Shown here: positions 1 through 11,755 of the stretch, one piece after another
How positions within the stretch are numbered: the first letter of the stretch is position 1
Layout of the letters: every line of letters begins with the position of its first letter
Source of the DNA: Metellina segmentata
Taxonomy: Eukaryota; Arthropoda; Arachnida; Araneae; Tetragnathidae
Assembly (NCBI GenBank): GCA_947359465.1
Contig: OX375876.1
Location: 71,120,998-71,184,997 of the forward strand
Direction of reading: 5' to 3'
Length of the DNA stretch: 64,000 nt
Notes under the pieces: model-generated
Told to the model about the DNA's origin: nothing
Databases searched by the model: none
Seen by the model: only the letters and a program-made list of their open reading frames with translations
Program-made: the position numbers and the translations under genes

Positions 1-245
1 GCTAAAAAATATTTTATATGGAATCTGTCCATTGTATACAAAACATTAGAATCTTCTACCAAAAATGGGGAATTATCTTTACAAATTGAGTCGGTACAGA
101 TGTTAGTATGAAGACTGACCAGTATGCAAATTAAATTCACATTTATTTATAGTAGACCCAATGCCAAGTGTAATGCAACTTTTTGTTGGTGTGACTCCAC
201 AGAATAGCAAGAGATGTTCCGAGGCTTCTACTGACTACTTGGGAA

Positions 246-612
246 GCGACATCGATGTTTTCCAAAAAAACATCTATGTATTTACCATCGAAGTATTGGA
301 GCCGATGTTGATACGTGTCGATGTTTTTACGCTGTCGATGTTTTATTTTTAAATGAAAAAGTACCACTATAAAAATTTTAAAAACAACCGAGTAGCACAA
401 TTTTTATAATCAGTAAATTTAACTTTTAAACCCAAAGTGGCCAAGGGAATCGGAAAAGGATGAGGATAGAAAGGGGAACGGTGCCCATAACAACGAAACA
501 AATGGCAACCAACAACCAAGCCGAGCGTTTGGAATGTTTCAGCTCTATAGAATGTGTTGTTAGCGAGAGCGGTTTACAAAAAACATCGATGTTTTGAAAA
601 CATCGATGTCGC
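246..612. mobile_element. Foldback-like element 1 built of ACATCGATGT palindromes
   Basis: The left end reads GCGACATCGATG and the right end reads CATCGATGTCGC, a perfect terminal inversion. Between them the palindrome ACATCGATGT and close variants (GTCGATGTTT) recur, followed by a spacer containing 'aaaagtaccac'. The left half (about 246-400) is homologous to the left part of the second element at 786-1050, including the shared run 'catc...tatttaccatc' and the 'aaaaagtacca' spacer. No coding capacity is visible. Long inverted ends made of short internal repeats resemble Foldback-type elements; the class assignment is inference and no target duplication is obvious. Confidence 0.5.
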
Positions 613-1092
613 ATACCTAGTTTCAGTTCGTGCTTCATTCTTGTTCTGGACCTGTGAGTCTTCTTTTTTTAAAGCTGAAGTATCTAATGTTTATGTTTCT
701 CACGAGGATGTGAGGTTTTCAGTGCTGTTTTTATCGGATTTTAAAAATAATAATTCGTGTGCAAGTCACGATTCAGTTTAGGGATGCGACATCGATGTCG
801 ATGTTTTCAAAACATCGATGCTTTATAAAAACATTGATGTATTTACCATCTATTTATTGGAGTCGATGTTTGTTTAACATCGATGTTTTAATATTGTCGA
901 TGTTTTTACATTGTTGATGGTTTCACGTTGTCGATGTTTTTATGTTGTCGATGTTTTTTAAGTTGTCGATGTTTTAAAGTTATCGATGTTCCATTTTTCA
1001 ATAAAAAAAGTACCATAGTAAAAATTAAGAAAAATAACTATGCAACTAAGTATTTTTCAATTATGAAGAGTTTTTTTCCCTAACTGGTGGGT

Positions 1093-1227
1093 AGTTGGTA
1101 ATTTTTTTTAGTTAACGTCATACTAGAGCAAGACAACGGGCTATTGACGAAGGTCCGGGATCAATCCCCCTAAGGGAAAGATTCGAGGACAACACCTTGT
1201 AATTTTTAATCACGGTCTGACGACAAT
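1093..1227 (-). mobile_element. tRNA-derived SINE, 5'-truncated copy
   Basis: The insertion is bounded by a perfect 12-bp target duplication, TAACTGGTGGGT, at 1081-1092 and 1228-1239. The body in minus orientation shares the tail block (reading '...agcccgttgt...tctagt..gacgttaact') with copies near 20487, 33940, 56110, 57712 and 59588. The tRNA-like head seen at 20487 and 59588 is missing. That is expected for 5' truncation during target-primed reverse transcription by a partner LINE. Confidence 0.75.
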
Positions 1228-1666
1228 TAACTGGTGGGTGAGATGGTGAAAAAATAAGTCGGCTTAAGGTGGTGAAAGTTAACAATCTTCGTTTTTTATC
1301 AACTATAAGTAACAAATATTCGGGCATATAATAATTATAGGCCCCAATATATTTTATTTACAGTAAATAAAAAATAAATATTTTATGTTCCTCATAAGTT
1401 GATAAATAATTAAAAATAACTAGCAATAATTATTATTATGTACTTACCTGATTATACTTATTATTAGTAGTACCTTTGTCAAATTGTTGTAAACATTATT
1501 TTCTTTTATACTATTCAATTTGATGATAAAAGTTTGAATGTTTTGTTTATTGATTGCTTTGTTTGAAGAATGAATGTTAATTGTTTTTATTATTATTTTT
1601 TTACTTTCTTTTGACGGTTAAAAATATCTTAGTTACAAAGTAATAAACACTGCAAGGGACAAATTA

Positions 1667-1790
1667 AATCGACCCCGATCCCCCGGCATTAATGTTTGAG
1701 GCAACTAAACCAGTTTTACGAAATAGAGTAATAGTAATTTTTAGTTGAAGTCGGACTGGAGCAACACAACGGGTTACGAAATAGAGAAAA
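1667..1790 (-). mobile_element. Degraded SINE fragment
   Basis: The block 'ttgaagtcggactggagcaacacaacgg' at about 1744-1772 matches the inverted 3' part of the SINE family. The flanking 'cgaccccgatcccccggcatt' may be a diverged part of the body. The two ends share 'acgaaatagag' (about 1719 and 1777), a possible duplication. It is too decayed to bound precisely. Confidence 0.4.
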
Positions 1791-2082
1791 AAACTTTAAT
1801 ACACCGATATTTAAAAACATCGATGTCTAAAAGCATCGATGGTTTTTGAGCGATGTATTATCAACATCGATGTATAAAAGCATCGATGTTTTAATTTCAA
1901 AGATCGATGTTTAGATTTCAAACATCGGTGTTTTAATTTCAAACTTCGATGTTTTAATTTCAATCATCGATGTTTTAATTTCAAACATCGATGTTTTAAT
2001 TTCAAACATCAATGTTTTAATTTCAAACATCTATGTTTTAATTTCAAACATAGATGCTTTGTTGCCGATGTCGTACACCTAC

Positions 2083-3235
2083 TGACTGCAAGATTTGTTT
2101 TGTATGAGATAAAAGAAACGAGGTTATGTGAAAGAAATGTAGTTGCTTAACAGTAAAAAAAAGTTGAATTGTTACGATATTGGTTACGGTATGTGAAGAG
2201 AAGACTGTGACATCCTTGCAAGTAAAAAAAAATGGATAAAGTAATATCCGATCATTTATTATAGACATAGCAATGACAATAAACACACGGCGCAAAACAA
2301 AGAGAATTAGTTTTGCAGACGCTATATTTTATACAAGAACCAATTACTCCAAAGTCATCATCGAAATCATTCTCTTAGAATATGACTTTAACATTCATCC
2401 ATCAACAGTATTCTCTACCCAGACAAAACAGTCTCGTTCCCTTAGTAGTTTTTTACTATTCTACCTTTAGAAGATATTTATTTTCTGTCAAATAAAACAA
2501 GCGTATAGATACACAGTTAATTTGATAAAATCTTCAATAAAGCTGGAACAAAATGGTCGGTACAAACAATTTAGGAGGAACAGCAAAGCAACCATTCACA
2601 TGATCTAAAAAGGAGTACGAAAAGAAAATAGGTTCGCTACTAATACGTTTCATTTAAACATTGCTTCGTATAGAATCTAAAGTAATCACTATAAATAGTG
2701 TGTTCAGTATTTTGGTTTCAAATTTTATATTTATGTTGGTAAAAAGTAAACCTCTAAAAATACTAAAAGTACAGATATATTTCGTATTTTTAACACGTAA
2801 AACGTCTTACAGTTCTTAAGAAAAACTTTTAAAAGCTTTTAAACTCGTGTATTGAGTAGTTTACACGAGGTAGTATATCCTATGCTACTTGAAGTATATT
2901 ATGTTTCGCTTTCAATTCAAATATTTGTTTTGTACATATATCCATTAATGCCTGGCATTTTTTTCCGAAGATATTTTGTATACTATAAGTAAATATCTCT
3001 CTCTCATGAGATCATCAAAAAAAAATATTTAAAAAAATCAAACTAAAAATTCAGATTTTTCAGATGGCAAAAACTCAAACGTCCCTAAAAAGGGATGCTT
3101 GGCACCAGAGCGTATATAGAGTATTAGAAAAACATAGAATAAAATAATTTTTAGTAACGATGTTTTTTTTTTTAAATGATTTTTTTTGGTTGAAGCATGT
3201 CTAATAAAGCATTTAAAGACCTTAAATATGCCAGT
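2083..3235. other. AT-rich interval without recognised feature
   Basis: I see no coding signal, terminal repeat or tandem array here. Short open frames on both strands lack recognisable motifs. The last 200 bases may contain the decayed downstream flank of the piggyBac relic. Confidence 0.5.
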
Positions 3236-4800
3236 AAATATGGAAGATTTTTCGTTTTGTTTGGTATGAAATTCTCCAAAGCATTTGTTTTGTATACCCA
3301 CCATTCATTCGCTTCATTTCCGATAGACTTTCTTTCCGCTATTGGCGCATTTTACCTGAGTTATATTAACAATTACATAATGCTTTTCCCCTCCATACCT
3401 AATTACATTTGATACTCTGTATTTTAAGGTCTTTGGTTTCTCTAAAGGTCTTCTCGATTCTAACTTCCTTTCTGTATTACACTTCTTGAAATGGGCCAAA
3501 TATATTTCTTCTTGGAATTGAAGAAGGTGCAAGTGTTTGTGTTTGATGATGCACAAAAACGATATAACTGCCCCGCATTTAGTGCATTACAGCCTCTAAT
3601 ACAAATATGAAGAGTTCACCACCATTTCTTACTCCGGATAGAACAATAGTAACTTATGTTCTGATCCATGCTGTCAGCACCCTGTGAAATCACTACCCCT
3701 AACTGCAACCGAATGTGAGTCCACCACCCGTAACTGCAACCGAAAGGCTACAGTGCGGGGTGGGTAAAAAGTACGCGGGAAAGGAGAAGTCTTCCTGTTG
3801 TTTCTGGTGTAGGGTGGATGTGTGGTCCCCTGCCAGGCTATGTTAATCCTTTAGTCTTCTGTATATATTAGTTTAATTTTCATTAGTCAAGAATAAACGT
3901 CTGATTTTCAAAGCTTAGGTTTTTCTTAACAAGGTGCCAGTTCATCAAACGAACCAAATCCTAACACACCCCATGCAATAATTATATTTATTATTAAAAT
4001 TTCTATCAATTTCAATTTTTCCCCCTCTGTGTTTGACCACCGTTTAGCTTTTACCAATGTGTAAACACCGTACATATTTGAAGCTATGGTTACAACATTT
4101 TTGTAGTTCCACATAACTAGGATTACGTTGTCTTGCTGTTCATCGTACTTATACTCAAATGTACCTCTGTATGTTTTTGAAAAGATGAAACGTCGCTTAT
4201 TAGGCATTTTTCAGTGCGATAGAGACGCACTGTTCCTGTCACAATAAATCCTTCATTTAACAAATGATCAATAAGTGCAGAAGCGAATAAATTTCACAGT
4301 ATACGTGTTGGAATGTTCAGGTAGTTATGAAGTGAGATCCGTGACAGTAGAACCTCCCATACTTAATTTTTCAACAATATTTACGGTTCATGCCCCATGT
4401 TTGCAGCTATAACGGACACAGTACGGCAACATGCTTTCATCAAGCAATAGTTACTGCTCCTGGGGTTGCAAGCATATGGAAATACTGCAATATTTGTTCA
4501 TATCGATTTCTGCACAGTACAGAACTTATTTCGGTAATGTTGACATCAATTTCAGCAGACCAGTAAAGACGTCTATGAGGTAAAATAGCATACCCACTGT
4601 TTAAAAGAATTCTAATGAACAAACACAATTCCAAAATTTCGTTAACTAACGGAATTCTACTGTAATCTATTTTTTTAATTTCTTTAAAAATCCAAAGAAA
4701 ACAAAAGTTAAAGTTTTGCAAAAGCATTCTAATGGTTGTTTACAACAAAATATTCAATCCCGACAAGAAACGCCAGGATCTTCGTCATGTTTACGCACGG
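3236..4800 (-). pseudogene. piggyBac-family transposase relic, split by an LTR insertion
   Basis: Reading the minus strand from about 4800 down to 3240 gives piggyBac-type segments in family order. They are a region with 'SGYAILPHRRLYWS' and 'CRNRYEQILQYFHM' (about 4480-4610), then LDESMLPY with the first catalytic aspartate (about 4425), and 'GFIVTGTVR..RTEKC' (about 4195-4260). Next come 'VILVMWNYKNVVTIASN' and 'VKAKRWSNTEG' (about 4030-4130). After the LTR interruption come MDQNISYY and SIRSKKWWW (about 3610-3665), then the C-terminal 'VIRYGGEKHYVIV' and a cysteine-containing tail ending KCFGEFHTK. The second aspartate motif, expected near 'YFDNFFTS', reads YTVKFIRFC, so that residue is lost. 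Several frameshifts separate the blocks. It is non-functional; I did not identify the terminal inverted repeats. Confidence 0.85.
3672..3966 (+). mobile_element. Probable solo LTR inside the piggyBac relic
   Basis: This ~295-bp block starts TGTCAGCACC and ends CCTAACA, giving TGT...ACA ends. It contains AATAAA downstream of a TA-rich stretch (about 3890-3898) and interrupts an otherwise continuous piggyBac homology: '...KYNYCMG' is encoded at 3967-4000 and 'MDQNIS' at 3650-3671. The terminal dinucleotides, promoter-like left half and poly(A) signal fit an LTR; the ends resemble BEL/Pao-type LTRs, but that is a tentative memory-based call. No clean target duplication remains, so some bases may have been lost. 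No internal gag/pol region is present. Confidence 0.55.
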
Positions 4801-7215
4801 CAAATATACTTGCCCTCCTGTGCCTAGCGTCCCGTTTTAGAAACATTTCTAAAATGCTAAAAGCCTCATAAAAATGTAATAATTATACAATTGCAAAAAT
4901 ATGTAAACTAAAGAATTGCATTTATTACCACATTTATCAATTACAGATCAATTGATTTATAAATGATGGGAAAATCTAAAAACTTTTGATTCGACATTGC
5001 AAATGTTGCGTTTTGCGTGGAAGATGAAAATAGAAAGCTCACATCACCAACTTTACTACCATCAAATGCTGTCATCTACTGAATATAATTGAAACAAATG
5101 CTAAAAAATGTTTCTTCATAATTTTTAAGTAGAAATCTGTGAAAGTGAGGCTCTTTTTTTGAAGCGTCCCTTAAAAGGAAGGCAAGTCATTAATGGGTTG
5201 CTGGGTATACGGTCATATCGGTATAGATTTTCTAGCAAACAAGGTTTTAGAGTATTATTTGAATACATTGAAATATAAAGTATCATAGTCTTTGAATTTC
5301 AGTAAGCAGTAGTAATGAATTTTACTCAAACTTACAACATTTATCTTCACATTTTATGCCATTGTTAAAGAAACTGTACTGTTTATTACCTTTTAAAGTT
5401 TATTTACAACTTTTAATAATTTTGGAAACAAATTCATTATGAGTTTGAAATATTGATTCTTAACACGAAAATGTGTTTTTTATGTTAATAGAATCTTCCA
5501 AAAAGTTGTTTAATCCAAATTTACATCTGTTCAACACCAATAGATTTAGAGGTTTGTAAAATTATGTTATAATTTCTGGAATTATTTAATGAACGCGAAT
5601 TCACATTTTAGAAACTATATTAGTAAACCCTATTATAAAAAGATGAGTGAGAGAAACGTATATTTAAATTCAGCACACTATCACTCTTTTTTCATTCAAA
5701 TGTTGAGAACAATAATTTAATTCTTGTATTTCTAAATAAAATTGTTTCTAACTATAACAACTATATTTTTCTTTATTTAATAATAGCTAAAGCAATATAG
5801 TCTAAGTACACTAAAAGAAAAGAATGAAACAATGTCAATCTAAAATTCGTAGAATAGAATTTTTTATCTAGAATTTGTCTACAAAAGGATAGAACTTTGT
5901 TTTAATTTGACTCATTATCCATAAAATATATAGAACATATTGCACTTTCTTCTTATTTGTATTTCTAAAATTCTTTTAACTAATAAATTAACACCGTATT
6001 TTTTAATACTATGTATTATGAATCATATGTCGTAACAAAGAATAAATATCATAATTCAATAGAATTTCTAAAAGTAGAGTCATTAAATTTTTACTTATCT
6101 CTCGAATCCAATAATCTCTAGACCCCAAAACGAATTATCAAATGTTTAATTGTGTTTAAACAGACTTCATTTTGAATCATGCTCTAAAATATATAGATTG
6201 GAACTTGTGACCCAATTTATTCCAAAACTATTCGTACTTCGATAAACGCTACCAACTGTCTCATTGGAATACGCCTCTATTGCAGTACCACAGAAAAAAG
6301 TCTTGTTTTAATTTGTCGGGGCAAGCAGAAGGCAAGCGTACTAAAATCTTCCGAAAGGCCATAATAATAACGGCTTTACGACTTCATTTTATGTATGTCC
6401 ACAAACCTTTGAACTTTTCCTCAAGCAAGAGGTTATCGCTTCTTCTGGCCGCCCATTAAAATTTTTATGTCACATTCTTTTGTGAGGAAGGGTTTTTACA
6501 TCGACATATTTGCTATACCTTCTGCCCAGACGTCAGATAACATTCCATCTATTCTTATGTTTCGTTTATGTCGGAGGACCTAAACGAGATCTGATTACGC
6601 TGACAGCCTCTAATGACAATGGTAAATGACTTTTCTTAAGCCAATGTATTTCTTTAGGCTGTCGCTGTTGTAAATCGTTGGGATTCGTTTATGTTACTAT
6701 GAAAAATAATGTGGACATTCTTGTCTCCCTTAACATAGGCTTAATAAAGGAAATATTAGATCAGAAACAAAAATGTTGTACAGACAATACACCAGAGACA
6801 AGCAATTAAAGTAATTTACTTTTAATGTCATTTACATAAAGGTATCTTTTACAGAGTATCTCTCAGTAAATTGCTTGATCATCTATGTTATTCAATGGTG
6901 TGTTTTGTTTCCATTTAATGGTATCATTTCATAAGTTATATAAATAAACTTATAATTGTCAGAGTGTGAGTATCAAAAAAATATTTAATGCATAATGTAA
7001 ATACACGGACTCAATAAATTGAGAGTATACACCATGAAGAGGTTTCTTCAAAAGCGTAAAATGTTGTATTTAAAATAATTTGAATTTAATTTTGATAAGA
7101 AAAAGAAATGCACGTTTAGAAACGGATAAGTTAAAAATAATTCCATACTGGCTATAATGCTTTAACGACAGCTTTTAGATGTGAGATTTACAAAATGTTA
7201 GGTCACAAAAATGAG
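4801..7215. other. AT-rich interval without recognised feature
   Basis: No recognisable coding motif or terminal repeat was found. A slightly more GC-balanced stretch at about 6270-6640 has no readable frame and may be an old repeat fragment. Confidence 0.45.
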
Positions 7216-7217
7216 TA

Positions 7218-8112
7218 TACAGGGTGGTCCCGAATTCATGGTACAAACTTTAATGGTAGGTACAGGACATTGTAACAATGATTTATTGTATAGGAATGTA
7301 TAGTCGCAAGTGACGCGGTGAGGCGAAAACAGGGGAAATAACGGCCGAAAGGAAAAACAAAGATTTTATTGAAAGCGTTGTTGACAAGTGTCATGTTTAC
7401 AGTAATTGTTCAAAATTGCGTCCACCAGTATCGATACATGCTTGACAGCGTCGGTGGAGCGATTGGCGTACACGTTCAAAGATGCCTGGTATTTCACGCA
7501 CACCTGCAGCAGCTACAGATAAGCGAGCGACGAGATCCTCATCTGAGTCAACTGGAGTCTCATAAACAAGATGCTTTAGATTTCCCCATAAAAAGTAATC
7601 GAGGCTCGATAAATCGGGAGATCGGGGTGGCCAAGGGACTGGTCCACCACGCCCAATCCATCGAGTACCAAACGTGGCATTCAGGTAATTCCGTACATCA
7701 ATGCTGAAGTGTGCTGGCGCCCCATCGTGCTGAATCAGGATACTCGTTCGTCGATCAGGATACCCCGCGCGATACATTCGTAACGCAGCTCTGCCGTTAC
7801 CATTTGCACGGCCGTACATGTAATGCATGTCTGCTTTTTCTGCATACGTAAAGTCACCCATCGTCTACGGCAGCACAATTGTGAATGGCGCTTTTCCCTA
7901 CTGCGATGCATCATGTTCAACAGCGGCTAGACATCTACTGCCCTCTACCGGCAATGATACCAACCGATCACTCCATTTCTCTTTCCTTTTATTTCCCCTG
8001 TTTACGCCTCACCGCGTCACTTGCGACTATACATTCCTATACAATAAATCATTGTTACAATGTCCTGTACCTACCATTAAAGTTTGTACCATGAATTCGG
8101 GACCACCCTGTA
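7218..8112 (-). mobile_element. mariner-type (DD41D) element with ~100-bp inverted repeats
   Basis: The ends read TACAGGGTGGTCCCGAATTC and its reverse complement, flanked by TA on both sides (7216-7217 and 8113-8114). The inversion extends far beyond the tip: about 100 bp match, including 'cttgcgactatacattcct' on the right and its complement on the left. The 895-bp element carries one shortened transposase frame on the minus strand. The long terminal inversion and conserved frame suggest a relatively young, internally deleted copy that would need transposase supplied in trans. Confidence 0.9.
7397..7861 (-). pseudogene. Internally deleted DD41D mariner-type transposase (154 aa, frame open)
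   Basis: The frame opens with MGDFTYAEKADMHYMYG, the amino-terminal start of this transposase family, and runs through 'NGNGRAALRMY' and 'YPDRR' (about residues 20-37). It then jumps directly to 'ILIQHDGAPAHF', the second catalytic block. The segment between, which should hold the rest of the helix-turn-helix DNA-binding region and the first catalytic aspartate, is absent; full proteins of this type are roughly twice as long. The last catalytic motif 'PPRSPDLSSLDYFLWG' is intact. There are 41 residues between the aspartate of QHD and that of SLD, the DD41D spacing reported for rosa-like mariners. It cannot catalyse transposition alone, although it might still bind the inverted repeats. Confidence 0.85.
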
Positions 8113-8114
8113 TA

Positions 8115-10520
8115 ACGAATCTGCTTAGTTCAAAAACACAATAAGATCTTAGAATAAAGTATTCTTGCACACATTAAAAAAATATATTAGCTGATTGGCA
8201 CTGAATTTAATAAAAAATGTGCTGCTTTCTAAACATTTTTGCCCATTTGTACCACGAATTCCCAAGCCTATTGAGGTCCTGAGATTATAGGGAATGTGTT
8301 TTAGATTTAATAGGGGGGGGGGGGGGAAGAGAAATTGTGTATACGTTATTTCAGAAATAATACAAGAATATTGGACTCTAAATTCAAAGTTTCAGCATTT
8401 TATTTTGAATTACTCTTCACAAAAGTTAAATATTTCATTTTTCAAATCATCAGTAAAAGTTAAATTTTCAACCTCTACAGCCAGCATACAACCCCATAAT
8501 TTCAGTAACGCATCCATGCTACTTCTTTTTACAACAAATTGAGTTCTCGTTGGTACAGTTCACCTCAAAATTGAAAAAAGCTTTTCTGCATTCGAAACAA
8601 AATGTGTAAATGGGCTTTGATTTCCCCGATTTAGTAACTTTATGGTCACTTTTTGCAGCGCGAGAACTAATTAAATCGCACTTTTTTTTTAAATAAGGAG
8701 AATGTATAACATTGTGGAAATAACTAGACTGAATTATGTATAACGCATGTGTAATTTAACGAATAATAAAATGACATCAAAGTTAAACATCAAATACCAG
8801 TTACTTAGTGAAAATCACATTAATTAAACAATATTTATCCTAACAATTAGCTGTTTCAAATACCACTTATGTATATTACCATAATTACATTATCTTGTCT
8901 ATGTTTAACTATGTATGTTTAACATTTCATATGAATCATTCATGTAATCATGATAAAAAGCTTTCTGTGTAAGAAATTAAGGAAAGTCTCAACTAACAAT
9001 TCCATTGGAGCTCTAGTAACCTTAAAGCGATTACTCAGATTTTTCTACTTTCAAAATTAAAAAAAAAATGCATGCATTATATAAATAAATTCACAGCATA
9101 AAACGACAAAAATATGCTTACTTTTGTAGTTGTATATCCTGTTGGAGGTTTTGCTCACAAAGAGTCAATTTTTTCGCATCCCAAAATGGTGTCATAACAA
9201 GGTTAATGTGCCGAACAAAGTTTGTTAGAACTATTCACTTGAACTAGAAAATACTAGTTGTGACTTTTCCACCTCTTTTCAAACTTAGATCTCAATAACT
9301 TGTATTTATTTTTAATAACAGATAATATCCATAAGCTGGGAAGAAAAGAAGACAGTTCAAATAGAACAGGGTATTAGAAATGTGTACAGCGATTTCCGAA
9401 ACAGGTAACTAAACTGAGGAAGACCAAGCTTTGTTTTCCCCCTGACAGAAAACCTAGATCCTCTGCGTTGAGTTGTTGAGGGTGGAAAAAAATAATCCGC
9501 TTAGCTATGAGGCATAAATTCAGAAGAGAAATCGCAATTTCTAAGTCGGAGTAGAAAAGTTGCTTGTGTCGAAGATAATAAGGATCAGAACGAAGGATCT
9601 GGGAGAGCGAAAATGTTTTTTACTCTCCGGTTTGATATATACCTCTACTTTTACAGTGGGACTAAAAACGGGATGCATCGATACGATATTGGTTGGGGAA
9701 CATTTCTTGAGTGAATGTATCGATTTATCTTTTTCAATCGATTTTTGTAGTGCTTCAGTACAGAGGAAGGTTGCTGTGATAGATCGTAATAAAAAAAAAA
9801 CTTCTTTCGTCTTCCAATTCAAACAAGTGTGAGATTGAATTTCCCAACAGAAAAGCGTGTCTGATATATTTGTGTAAAGTAGGTATTTATTCGTATACCA
9901 CCTGTACCCACCGTTTTTCTATAATTGAAATTTGTAGCTCTTTTTTCTCTGGAATTTAGAAATTCAGCAATCAGTTTGGAATACGGCTATAATGTGATAA
10001 ACCCAATTTATTTTTGATTATTGTACTTGAAAGATGGATCAAATTCTCCATATAGAACATCAACCTAAAATGAAGCTTTGTTATTAGCATGTACTTCCTT
10101 GTGTTTACGTATGTGATATGTACCTTGGCGAATAAAAATCATGCTATAATATAAACAATGGCACACTTCCAACTGATATTACCCAACATTGATATTAAAC
10201 AGATCGATTATTCGCTTGATTTATAAAGGTATAACACAGATAAATTCATGTTTCATTAATCTTTCAGGTATAAATCACATTTTTATAATATTTTCATTTC
10301 AAAATATTGATATAGATAGCGTCAAAGTAAGTCTTAAATATCAATTATATATGAGTAACATGAGAAACGTGAATTTTAAATAAAAGGTTTCCTTGTGGGA
10401 AAATTACTTTGTATCATAACATGTGGGTTGGACGCTATACTCTAATTTCAATGAATTAAATTTATAGAGAGAATCAGGTAAATATTTTTGGATAAGTGTG
10501 GATTTATGAAATTTATAAAC
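8115..10520. other. AT-rich interval with a poly-G tract
   Basis: No gene or terminal repeat was recognised. The interval contains a 14-base G run (8313-8326). Open frames on both strands at 9541-9832 overlap each other and have no familiar motif, so I do not call them genes. Confidence 0.45.
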
Positions 10521-10523
10521 ATA

Positions 10524-10585
10524 CTAACAAAATACCTGACCCTACTCGGTTTGAATTGGATAAATCTAGATTAAAGAGAGATGAT

Positions 10586-10646
<61 letters not shown>

Positions 10647-11148
10647 ATATATATATATTCACCATCTTTATAATTTCTACAACTTACTTTGGACACTAAT
10701 TCTACACATATCCATTCATGTAATATATTTCACATACATCGCTCCCTTGCTGTATGACAAAACTACAAAATGACGAAAGGTGTCACTAAGAATATTACTA
10801 CACAAGACAACATTAAGAGAGATCTGGAATTCCCTTTCTTAAGTTCTTTTCATGTTCAACTCAATTAATAAACGTTATGATTTACGACCAGTGCTCTCGC
10901 ACTCATAGTCAACAAAACAATATTTATTTACATGTAGCACTATTCTTGCATCAGGCATGCGACGCTGTCGAATTTCATCATCTTCTCCTGTCATTATGGC
11001 AAAGATTTTTTAAATACTTGAAAAGTTGTAGTTTGGATTTTTGTAAACATTATTATGGTACAAATATATATTTTAATTACATTTAAAATTTACCTAAACA
11101 TACCTACCAATTTAAGTAGAATACTTTGTGGTGGTGTTGCGTGTGATG
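10524..11148 (-). mobile_element. Decayed 3' fragment of Helitron A
   Basis: The left edge 'ctaacaaaatacctgaccctactcgg' is a diverged version of the inverted 3' end (CTAGCAAAATACCCGACC) of the full copy at 21764. Homology continues through the conserved blocks 'acgaaaggtg', 'ggaattccctttcttaagttc' and 'tttgtggtg.tgttgcgtgtgatg', where it stops. A (TA)n run has expanded where the intact copies read 'aatatataatgac'. The 5' half is missing. Confidence 0.75.
10588..10658. repeat. (TA)n microsatellite
   Basis: About 70 bases of alternating T and A with one phase slip. It lies inside the Helitron A fragment, at the position of a short 'atatataat' in the other copies. Confidence 0.95.
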
Positions 11149-11755
11149 TAAACGTTTGGACGCATGTGGACGTTTCCTTTTTATTAATCTATTTGTGTTC
11201 TATTTATGTTATGCGATTTAATGTTTAGTGTAGCAGAAATAGACGTAAGATTTAGCACCTTAATGGCGTAGCAAGAGCCGGATGACACTAAGATCAAAGG
11301 CTACAATCAATTCCTATCTAGACATAGCATTACGATCAATATGACTGTAAATCTTTTCCTCACTATCTAGACGTTGCAGATGGGATAACTTTTAGTCTCC
11401 TTTAGGAAATTAAGTTCTGAATTACAGTACATATTGACGCCATGTACATCTGGTTTTCGTGTCATCTTTTTCGGTCACTTTATGAGTAATATACAGTATA
11501 TTGGTATAGAGATACTATGTGCATTGGAAATAAATACATACAAATATTATATGTGTATTTATATAAATGTAACATTCTAATAGTCAAAAATGCAATAACG
11601 TTATAAAAGCAAACAAAAATTCCAAGAGTAAAAATGTAACCTGATTGGTCCTGAAAGCTCTTACAAGAGCTTTTTGTTGTATTTGGAGCATTAATTATGT
11701 GGTGTAAATAGTCAAGTATAAGAGCTCATATATGCATATTGAAATGTCTAAACTA

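Larger units (their letters stand above)
786..2074. mobile_element. Foldback-like element 2 with ATCGATGT arrays and SINE insertions
   Basis: It starts GCGACATCGATG, like element 1, and ends CCGATGTCGT, an inverted match. The left arm (786-990) holds repeats of 'gttgtcgatgttttt'. The right arm (about 1810-2060) holds a roughly 21-bp tandem array whose unit is CATCGATGTTTTAATTTCAAA with scattered substitutions, about eight copies from 1881. The middle is AT-rich and contains a SINE with a 12-bp target duplication (1081-1239) and a second SINE fragment near 1667-1790. No transposase is present, so it would be non-autonomous. Confidence 0.5.

Noticed and set aside
3926..3966. Carboxy-terminal 'SFDELAPC' read as part of the piggyBac frame
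   Set aside because: This stretch belongs to the LTR edge; the real piggyBac continuation (MDQNIS) lies on the other side of the insertion at 3671.
8313..8326. 14-base G run as a quadruplex candidate
   Set aside because: A single homopolymer; could be an assembly or sequencing artefact and has no supporting context.
9541..9832. Overlapping ~90-codon frames on both strands
   Set aside because: No motif, no repeat context and full overlap of both strands; probably chance in AT-rich DNA.
11655..11676. Stem-loop 'aaagctcttacaagagctttttg' resembling a bacterial terminator
   Set aside because: The context is eukaryotic transposon-rich DNA with no upstream gene; simple inverted repeats are common here.
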